In this document: piece after piece, positions 31,678 through 37,439 of the stretch | How the letters are laid out: every line of letters begins with the position of its first letter | Numbering within the stretch: position 1 is the first letter of the stretch | Assembly (NCBI GenBank): GCA_035639875.1 | Contig: DASQXE010000184.1 | Coordinates: forward strand, 1-37,439 | Direction of reading: 5' to 3' | Length of the DNA: 37,439 nt | Source of the DNA: JAIBJP01 sp035639875 | Lineage (GTDB): Bacteria > Actinomycetota > Thermoleophilia > Gaiellales > Gaiellaceae | Position numbers and translations under genes: made by a program | Notes under the pieces: generated by a model | Database searches by the model: none | What the model saw: the letters and a program-made list of their open reading frames with translations, nothing else | Told to the model about the DNA's origin: nothing

Positions 31678-32477
31678 GCCAAGACGTGCCCGAGATTCCG
31701 GCCTCGCTCGTCAAGGAGCTCCGCGACAGCACGGGCGCGGGCTTCATGGAGTGCAAGCGTGCGCTCGTCGAAGCGAAGGGTGATCTCGACGAGGCCGAGC
31801 GCATCATTCGCGAACGAGGTCTGGCAGCTGCGAGGAAGCGCGCCGGAAGAACGACACCCGAGGGCAAGGTGCTCGCACGGATCGACAACGGGCGGGGCGC
31901 CATCGTGGCGGTCGGCAGCGAGACCGAACCCGTCTCGTCCAACGAGGAGTTCCTCAGCTTCGCCGAGCGCGTGATCGCGGCCGTCGAGAACGGGGGGCCC
32001 GATGCGGTCACGAAACTCGAGCAGGAGCGGGTCGACCTGATCGCGCGGATCGGCGAGAACATCGAGGTCGTCGGCGCTGCGCGGCTCGAGGCGGAGAACG
32101 ACGAGGTTCTCGCAGCGTACGTCCATCCTCCCGCGCAGAAGATCGGCGTGCTCGTGCGGGCGGAAGCCACGCCGGAGCTCGCACGCCTCGTCGCGATGCA
32201 TATCTCGTTCGCGAGCCCGCGGTTCCTGACGCGGAGCGAGGTTCCGGCCGACGAGGTCGAGGCCGAGCGCTCGATCCTCGAGAAGCTTCCCGACCTCGAG
32301 GGCAAGCCAGAGCAGGTCCGGGAGAAGATCATCGAGGGCCGCCTGGCCAAAGGCTTCTTCGCCGAGACCGTTCTCGACGACCAGCCCTGGATCCACGATC
32401 CGGGCCTGACCGTGGGGCAAGCGCTCGCCGAGCACGGCGCGGAAGTGCGCGACTTCGTCCGCTACGCCCTCGGATAA
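31674..32477 (+). CDS. tsf: Elongation factor Ts
   Basis: A 267-residue EF-Ts, the guanine nucleotide exchange factor for EF-Tu. The N-terminal UBA-like module (SLVKELRDSTGAGFMECKRAL, residues about 9-40) is followed by the core with GLAAARKRAGR. The conserved TDFVARNEEF element appears here as the variant TEPVSSNEEF. Start GTG 31674 overlaps the rpsB TGA. Order rpsB-tsf-pyrH-frr is standard and reflects shared growth-rate control. Confidence 0.96.
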   Translation: MSQDVPEIPASLVKELRDSTGAGFMECKRALVEAKGDLDEAERIIRERGLAAARKRAGRTTPEGKVLARIDNGRGAIVAVGSETEPVSSNEEFLSFAERVIAAVENGGPDAVTKLEQERVDLIARIGENIEVVGAARLEAENDEVLAAYVHPPAQKIGVLVRAEATPELARLVAMHISFASPRFLTRSEVPADEVEAERSILEKLPDLEGKPEQVREKIIEGRLAKGFFAETVLDDQPWIHDPGLTVGQALAEHGAEVRDFVRYALG

Positions 32478-33253
32478 TGACGGCCGAGGTCGAGAGCGAG
32501 GTCGCTGCCTCGCCCGCAGAGGGCGGGTCGGCCTTCAACCGCGTCCTGCTCAAGCTCTCCGGCGAGGCGCTGCTCGGGCGTCAGGAGTACGGGATCGATC
32601 TCGCGCGCGTCGAGGCGCTCTCGCGGGAGATCCGGACCGTGCAGGGGATGGGCGTGCAGACCGCGATCGTTCTCGGGGCGGGCAACATCTACCGCGGCCT
32701 CGAAGCCGCCGCCGAGGGAATGGACCGCGCCACCGCCGACTACGCGGGCATGCTCGCCACGGTGCTCAACTGCCTCGCGTTGCAGGACGGTCTCGAACAG
32801 CTAGGCGTGCACACCCGCGTCTTGTCCGCGATCACCGTGAGCGAGGTGGCCGAGCCGTACATTCGCCGCCGCGCGATCCGCCATCTCGAGAAGGGGAGAG
32901 TCGTGATCTTCGCGGGCGGGACGGGCAATCCGTTCTTCACCACGGACACCGCCGCGGCCCTGCGTGCCCTGGAGATCGGCGCCGAGGCGATCCTCATGGG
33001 GAAGAACGGCGTCGACGGCGTCTACGACGGCGATCCCGACGAGAAGCCCGACGCCGAGTTCCTTCCCGAGCTGACGCATCGCGAGGCGCTCGAGCGCGGC
33101 CTGAAGGTGATGGACACGACCGCGCTCTCGCTCTGCATGGACAACGGTCTGCCGATCTACGTCTTCGGCCTCGACGACGAGCGGAACATCGAGCGCGTGG
33201 TCGCCGGCGAGCGTGTCGGCACGATCATTTCGACCCCTCGGAGGAACGCATGA
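32477..33253 (+). CDS. pyrH: UMP kinase
   Basis: A 258-residue amino-acid-kinase-fold enzyme that phosphorylates UMP to UDP, supplying pyrimidine nucleotides and UDP-sugars for the wall. Motifs: VLLKLSGEALLG (23-34), VLGAGNIYRG, DRATADYAGMLATVLN, FAGGTGNPFFTTDTAA and GKNGVDGVYDGDP. An acidic, Ala-rich N-terminal extension of about 20 residues precedes the core. ATG 32477 overlaps the tsf TAA by one base (TAATG). Confidence 0.97.
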   Translation: MTAEVESEVAASPAEGGSAFNRVLLKLSGEALLGRQEYGIDLARVEALSREIRTVQGMGVQTAIVLGAGNIYRGLEAAAEGMDRATADYAGMLATVLNCLALQDGLEQLGVHTRVLSAITVSEVAEPYIRRRAIRHLEKGRVVIFAGGTGNPFFTTDTAAALRALEIGAEAILMGKNGVDGVYDGDPDEKPDAEFLPELTHREALERGLKVMDTTALSLCMDNGLPIYVFGLDDERNIERVVAGERVGTIISTPRRNA

Positions 33254-33813
33254 CCGTGATCGACGATTTCGTTACGGAGGCGAATCGGAAGATGGACAAG
33301 TCGGTCGAGGCGGCGGCGCACGAGTTCAACACGGTGCGCACGGGCCGCGCCTCGGCCGCGCTTCTCGATCGCATCCAGATCGACTACTACGGGACGGCGA
33401 CGCCCCTCCAGCAGCTTGCATCGATCAATGTTCCCGAGCCGCGGCTGCTGACGATCCAGCCCTACGACCCGAGCTCGATCAAAAACATCGAGCGGGCTCT
33501 GCAGGAATCCGATCTCGGTCTGACACCGTCGAACGACGGCAAGATCATCCGGCTGCCGATTCCGCAGCTGACCGAGGAGCGGCGCAAGGAGCTCGTCAAG
33601 GTCGTGCGGGGGCTCGCCGAAGAGGGGCGCGTGGCGGTGCGCAACGTGCGCCGGGACGCCATGCAGCATCTGAAGGAGCTCGTTCGCAACGGCGATGTCG
33701 GCGACGACGAGGAGCGGCGCGCGGAGGAGAAGGTTCAGAAGCTGACGGACGAGCACACGGCGAAAATCGACGAGCTTCTGAAGCGTAAGGAAGCCGAGAT
33801 CATGGAGGTCTAA
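33250..33813 (+). CDS. frr: Ribosome recycling factor
   Basis: A 187-residue RRF that splits post-termination ribosomes with EF-G. Hallmarks: EFNTVRTGRASAALLDRIQIDYYGT, LLTIQPYDPSSIKNIERAL, IRLPIPQLTEERRKELVK and VRNVRRDAMQHLK. Its ATG overlaps the pyrH TGA as ATGA. Length and sequence are canonical. Confidence 0.97.
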   Translation: MTVIDDFVTEANRKMDKSVEAAAHEFNTVRTGRASAALLDRIQIDYYGTATPLQQLASINVPEPRLLTIQPYDPSSIKNIERALQESDLGLTPSNDGKIIRLPIPQLTEERRKELVKVVRGLAEEGRVAVRNVRRDAMQHLKELVRNGDVGDDEERRAEEKVQKLTDEHTAKIDELLKRKEAEIMEV

Positions 33814-33851
33814 TCTCGGCCTTCCGTCTGCCGAACAGCTGACCCAACACC

Positions 33852-34598
33852 ATGAACCTCATCACCAGGCTGAGAACTCTTGGGGCTCTCAAACCGGCTG
33901 AACCCGGCCTGCCGGATGTCGCGAGGTCGATCGCGATCATCATGGATGGCAACGGGCGCTGGGCACGGCGCCGGCGACTTCCCGTCGCGGCCGGGCACCG
34001 GGCCGGAACGAGGGCGCTGCGGCGGACGGTCGAAGCCGCGATCGACCTCGGCGTCCAGTCGCTCTGCGTGTATGCGTTCTCAACCGAGAACTGGTCACGG
34101 CCCGAGGACGAGGTCGACGCTCTGATGGAGATCTTCGTCGAGACGATCGAGCGGGAGCTGCCGGATCTCAAGCGCCAGGGCGTGAGGACGCGTTTCATCG
34201 GTCGGCGCGACCGCGCGACGCCCGAGCTCCAGGCGAAGATGTCCGCGCTCGAGGCGGAGACCGCGGGCAGCGAGGCCCTCGACCTCTGGATCGCGTTCGA
34301 CTACGGGGGGCGCGCCGAGATCGTGGAGGCGACGCGCCGGATCGTGGAGGAAGGGCTCGAGCCGCGCGACATCGACGAGAACTCGATCGCGTCCCGGCTT
34401 TATGCGCCCGAGATGCCGGAGCCGGATCTCCTCATTCGCACTTCGGGCGAGCTGCGCGTCTCCAACTTTCTCCTCTGGCAGGTCGCCTACACGGAGCTCG
34501 TCTTCGTCGACACGCTCTGGCCTGACTTCGGCGAGCGCCATCTGCGGCAGGCGCTCGCGGAGTATGCGGGCCGCCGCCGCCGCTTCGGCGGTAGATGA
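33852..34598 (+). CDS. uppS: Polyprenyl (undecaprenyl) diphosphate synthase
   Basis: A 248-residue cis-prenyltransferase that makes the C50/C55 lipid carrier for peptidoglycan from IPP and FPP. The catalytic Asp32 is in IIMDGNGRWA; other family blocks are AGHRAG, LCVYAFSTENW, RFIGRRD, AFDYGGRAEIVEA, DLLIRTSGELRVSNFLLWQ and ELVFVDTLWPDF. It starts 38 nt after frr without a clear Shine-Dalgarno and its TGA overlaps the cdsA ATG (ATGA). Chain length cannot be told by eye; decaprenyl in mycobacteria, undecaprenyl elsewhere. Confidence 0.96.
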   Translation: MNLITRLRTLGALKPAEPGLPDVARSIAIIMDGNGRWARRRRLPVAAGHRAGTRALRRTVEAAIDLGVQSLCVYAFSTENWSRPEDEVDALMEIFVETIERELPDLKRQGVRTRFIGRRDRATPELQAKMSALEAETAGSEALDLWIAFDYGGRAEIVEATRRIVEEGLEPRDIDENSIASRLYAPEMPEPDLLIRTSGELRVSNFLLWQVAYTELVFVDTLWPDFGERHLRQALAEYAGRRRRFGGR

Positions 34599-35395
34599 GC
34601 CCCTTTCTCTCGCGGGTCGCCGTCGTGGCGGCCGGTCTCCCCATCGTTCTGGGCAGCGCGTATCTCGGCGGATGGTTCCTGCTCGCGCTCGCCGCAGTCG
34701 GTGGACTCGTCGCGCTGCACGAGTTCTATCGGCTGGCGCGGCCGCTGCGCCCGCTCGTCCTCGCCGGTTACGGCGGCGCGGTAGCCGCGCTGATCGGCGC
34801 GGAAGTCGACGGGGCCGCCTGGATGCTGGGTGGTTATCTGCTCAGCGTCGTACTCGCATTCGTCTTCGCGGCGGTCTCGGAGACGCGTCAGTCCACGACC
34901 GTTGCAATAGCCGCGACCGTTTTTGGCGCTGGTTGGATCGGGTTGGGGCTCGGTCACCTCGTGCTCATCCGCGCCTTCGACCCGAACGGGCGGCTCGCGG
35001 CCATCACGGTCCTGCTCGTGGTGTTCGCGGCCGATTCCGCCGCGTACCTGACGGGACGGATCGCAGGGAGACACCGCATGACGCCCGTGGTCTCGCCGGG
35101 CAAGACCTGGGAAGGGTTTGCGGCGGGCGCCGTGGCGGGTGTGTTCACGTGCTTTCTCGCCCTCTACAAGGAGGATCTTTTCGACCAGACGTGGCGCTCA
35201 CTGGTGCTGGGCGCAGTCGTCGTGGTGGCCGCCACACTGGGCGACCTCTTCGAATCTCTCGTGAAGCGGGACTTCGGCGCGAAGGATGCGGGCCGCATCC
35301 TGCTCGCCCACGGAGGCGTCCTCGACCGCGTCGATGCCCTCCTCTTCGCCGCCCCGGCCGCCTACTTCACCCTCCTCGCCCTCGGCCACGTCTAA
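34595..35395 (+). CDS. cdsA: Phosphatidate cytidylyltransferase (CDP-diacylglycerol synthase)
   Basis: A 266-residue polytopic membrane enzyme that makes CDP-DAG from phosphatidate and CTP, the precursor of all phosphoglycerolipids. About seven hydrophobic segments are visible. The C-terminal signature is complete: SPGKTWEG, then GDLFESLVKRDFGAKDAG, and GGVLDRVDALLFAAP with its conserved Asp. Start ATG 34595 overlaps the uppS stop. A 72-nt gap with a promoter-like TAGACT separates it from dxr. Confidence 0.96.
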   Translation: MSPFLSRVAVVAAGLPIVLGSAYLGGWFLLALAAVGGLVALHEFYRLARPLRPLVLAGYGGAVAALIGAEVDGAAWMLGGYLLSVVLAFVFAAVSETRQSTTVAIAATVFGAGWIGLGLGHLVLIRAFDPNGRLAAITVLLVVFAADSAAYLTGRIAGRHRMTPVVSPGKTWEGFAAGAVAGVFTCFLALYKEDLFDQTWRSLVLGAVVVVAATLGDLFESLVKRDFGAKDAGRILLAHGGVLDRVDALLFAAPAAYFTLLALGHV

Positions 35396-35432
35396 AGGAG
35401 CCACGTCGGGGCGAGGCCCGTCATGTCTGCAT

Positions 35433-35460
35433 AGGACAGCTGGAAGCGCCTCTCTAGACT
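35433..35460 (+). promoter_or_regulatory. Predicted dxr promoter (AGGACA, 16 bp, TAGACT)
   Basis: TAGACT (35455-35460) ends 7 nt before the dxr ATG; AGGACA (35433-35438) is a fair -35 at 16-bp spacing. This geometry predicts a leaderless transcript internal to the rpsB-rseP run. Confidence 0.45.
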
Positions 35461-35467
35461 TGGTCGC

Positions 35468-36535
35468 ATGAAGCGGGTAGCGCTCCTCGGGGCGACCGGG
35501 TCGATCGGGAGGCAGGCGCTGGAGATCATCGCCGCCCACCCGGAGCTCGAGCTCGCCGCCGCCGCCTCGGGCTCCCAACCGATCGACGGCTTGGCGCCGC
35601 TTACGCAGACAGGCGGCGATCTCACCGCCCTCCTGGAGGAAGCGCACCCGGACGTCGTCCTGAACGCCGTCGTTGGTTTCGCCGGCCTCCCCGCCACGCT
35701 CTGGGCGCTCGAGCGTGGCATCGACCTCGCGCTCGCCAACAAGGAAAGCCTCGTCGCCGCGGGAGAGCTTGCGCTCGCCGCGCAACGGCGTGGGGGAGGG
35801 CGGATCCTGCCCGTGGATTCAGAGCACTCGGCCGCGTTCCAGCTCTTCGAAGGCCGTGCCCCGGAGACCGTCGACTCGCTCGTGCTGACCGCCTCCGGCG
35901 GGCCCTTCCGAGGGCGACCACGCGCCGATCTGACCGGCGTCACCCCGGCCGAAGCTCTCGCCCACCCAACCTGGAGCATGGGGCCGAAGATCACGGTCGA
36001 CTCGGCCACCCTGATGAACAAGGGCCTCGAGCTGATCGAGGCACACTTCCTATTCGGGCTGCCGTACGACCGGATCGAGGTCGTCATCCACCCGACCTCC
36101 ATCGTCCACGCAATCGTCCGCTTCCGGGACGGTGCCGCACTCGCGCACGTGGGCTACCCGGACATGCGCGTGCCCATCTCCTTCGCGCTGACCTACCCGG
36201 AACGGGCTGCCACGCCGATCCCCGCGCTCGACCTCTCCGCCGGGCTCATCCTAGAGTTCTCTGCGCCAGACGGGGAGGCGTTCCCCGCCCTCGCGCTCGC
36301 CCGCGCGGCGGGAGAAGCTGGCCGAACGGCGCCCTGCGTGCTCAACGCGGCCAACGAGGTGGCCGTTGCCGCGTTCCTGGACGGGCGACTTCCCTTCCTC
36401 GGCATTCCCGAGGTCGTCGAGCGCACCCTCAACGGGATCGACGCGGTCGGCGCGCAGGATCTCGAGGAGCTGAGCGCGATCGACGCGGAAGCCCGCCGCG
36501 TGGCGTCCGCGCTGACCCGGGAGCTCGTCCACTGA
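35468..36535 (+). CDS. dxr: 1-deoxy-D-xylulose-5-phosphate reductoisomerase
   Basis: A 355-residue Dxr, converting DXP to MEP with NADPH in the non-mevalonate isoprenoid pathway that feeds UppS. Motifs: NADPH loop GATGSIG (8-14), ANKESLV (90-96), VDSEHSA with metal-binding Asp/Glu, TASGGPF, PTWSMGPKITVDSATLMNKGLE (split: metal and substrate residues), HPTSIVHA, GYPDMRVPISFAL and NAANEVAV. It is about 30-40 residues shorter than usual; the loss is in the N-terminal domain between strand 2 and the NAVVGFAG strand. The catalytic half is complete, so it should be active. Stop overlaps rseP (TGATG). Confidence 0.95.
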   Translation: MKRVALLGATGSIGRQALEIIAAHPELELAAAASGSQPIDGLAPLTQTGGDLTALLEEAHPDVVLNAVVGFAGLPATLWALERGIDLALANKESLVAAGELALAAQRRGGGRILPVDSEHSAAFQLFEGRAPETVDSLVLTASGGPFRGRPRADLTGVTPAEALAHPTWSMGPKITVDSATLMNKGLELIEAHFLFGLPYDRIEVVIHPTSIVHAIVRFRDGAALAHVGYPDMRVPISFALTYPERAATPIPALDLSAGLILEFSAPDGEAFPALALARAAGEAGRTAPCVLNAANEVAVAAFLDGRLPFLGIPEVVERTLNGIDAVGAQDLEELSAIDAEARRVASALTRELVH

Positions 36536-37439
36536 TGAATCTCGCCGTCGCCATCGCCGGGCTCGCGTTCCTCATCCTCATCCACGAGACCGGCCATTTC
36601 CTCGTCGCGCTTGCCGTGCGCATGCGGCCGCGGCGCTTCTACATCTTCTTCCCGCCGCCGCTCGTGAAGCGCGTCCGTAACGGGATCGAGTACGGAATCG
36701 GATCGATTCCGCTCGGCGGCTACGTGAAGATTCCGGGGATGCACAAGCCGGCCGCCCTCGACCTGGAGGGTGGGCTCGGACGCGCGGTCGACGAGGCGCC
36801 GTGGCTGGAGGGCCATATCGAGCCTGTGAAGGCCGCGCTCGACGCTGGCCATCTCGAGGATGCCCGCGGCGCAGTCCCCGATCTGCGCTCCGCAGTGGAG
36901 CGCGCACCGCTTTCCGACGCGGCACGCCGGAGCGCTGACCGCACTCTGACCGAGCTCGACGACGGCCTCTCGCGCGACGCCTACTGGCGCGCCCCCGTCT
37001 GGAAGCGCGTCGCCGTCATCGTCGCGGGGCCGGGGACGAATCTCGTCTTCGCCATCGCGCTGCTGGCGGTTGTTTTCATGCTCGGCGTGCCGAAGGCGGT
37101 GCTGCCGATCGTGCACAAGGTGGATCCAGGCACTCCGGCCGCGCGCGCCCTGCAGCCGGGCGACCGAATCGTGGCGATCAACGGCAAAGCCGTGGCCCCC
37201 GACGAGATCTCCAGCCGCATCCGCGCGAGCAAGGGGAAGCCGATGGAGGTCACGCTCCTCCGCGCCCAGCGGCGGACGACCGTCCGCGCGACCCCGCAGC
37301 TCCTGGACGGCGCCTACAGGCTCGGCTTCACCCTCGATCTCGAATACGAGAAGTACGGCCCGCTCGCCGCGATCGGGCTCGCGGGTGGGCGCACCTGGGA
37401 GGTGACGAAGGCGATCGGAGCCTCGCTCGGCCGAATCGT
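36535..37439 (+). CDS. rseP: RIP metalloprotease RseP (site-2 protease), 3' end outside window
   Basis: The frame is open to the right edge (301 codons seen). The zinc-binding H17-E-T-G-H21 lies in the first TM helix, followed by IPLGGYVKIPG (59-68), the GPGTNLVFA helix (165-173) and one PDZ domain (about 195-270: VDPGTPAARALQPGDRIVAING). The second zinc motif (N-x-x-P-x-P-x-L-D-G) is expected beyond the window. Between GGYVKI and GPGTN there is an unusually long, mostly charged insert (about residues 70-150), some 65 residues more than in E. coli RseP. The family cleaves anti-sigma factors and residual signal peptides in the membrane. Start ATG 36535 overlaps the dxr stop; the dxr-rseP order is widely conserved. 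Confidence 0.95.
   Translation, partial: MNLAVAIAGLAFLILIHETGHFLVALAVRMRPRRFYIFFPPPLVKRVRNGIEYGIGSIPLGGYVKIPGMHKPAALDLEGGLGRAVDEAPWLEGHIEPVKAALDAGHLEDARGAVPDLRSAVERAPLSDAARRSADRTLTELDDGLSRDAYWRAPVWKRVAVIVAGPGTNLVFAIALLAVVFMLGVPKAVLPIVHKVDPGTPAARALQPGDRIVAINGKAVAPDEISSRIRASKGKPMEVTLLRAQRRTTVRATPQLLDGAYRLGFTLDLEYEKYGPLAAIGLAGGRTWEVTKAIGASLGRI

Noticed and set aside
1..37439. Mobile elements, tRNA, rRNA, CRISPR or toxin-antitoxin genes
   Set aside because: No transposase, integrase, cloverleaf, rRNA segment or repeat-spacer pattern was seen on either strand.

Overview
The window is a dense, high-GC stretch (about two thirds G+C by eye) of a bacterial chromosome. No rRNA, tRNA, CRISPR array, insertion sequence or phage gene was seen. 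Frequent GTG/TTG starts, a Gram-positive-type division set (sepF, yggT, divIVA), a Gram-positive-type LexA operator and a MurA with Asp in place of the catalytic Cys all point to an actinobacterium. The deep Thermoleophilia/Gaiellales lineage is my best guess, by inference and not proven.

Layout. 1-3.4 kb: the 3' end of ppdK, a two-HKD phospholipase-D-like protein, a zinc-ribbon rhomboid protease, and comB. 3.4-8.2 kb: an SOS mutagenesis cassette. Tandem LexA boxes overlap a promoter that fires almost directly onto the imuB start codon, followed by a small protein resembling the ImuB C-terminal domain, then dnaE2. 8.2-15.7 kb: mixed housekeeping and accessory genes (FAD oxidoreductase, secreted subtilase, a small helical protein, an EEP-fold hydrolase overlapping a class V aminotransferase, a small lipoprotein, an HD hydrolase, murA, ridA). 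15.7-21.7 kb: two tandem, paralogous secreted proteins of about 980 residues built of fibronectin-III-like repeats with conserved vicinal cysteines. They are the least understood genes here.

21.8-30.7 kb: a DHH-CBS-tRNA nucleotidyltransferase fusion, a site-2 protease and pgeF in tight translational overlap, then yggS, sepF, yggT and divIVA (cell division and polar growth), a DksA/TraR zinc-finger protein, lspA, an rluD-type pseudouridine synthase, a 51-residue membrane protein and a diguanylate cyclase. 30.7-37.4 kb: the classic rpsB-tsf-pyrH-frr-uppS-cdsA-dxr-rseP run, which couples translation factors, UMP kinase, undecaprenyl and phospholipid precursor synthesis, isoprenoid synthesis and an intramembrane protease. 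rseP runs off the right edge.

Recurring themes: -10-like hexamers only 7-12 nt before several start codons (candidate leaderless mRNAs); convergent genes whose stop codons overlap; and NTGA start/stop overlaps, two of which appear to use CTG. The most promising material for new biology is the tandem FN3 pair, the CTGA overlaps, the SOS operator architecture and the enlarged RseP insert. No wholly novel multi-gene system is obvious.
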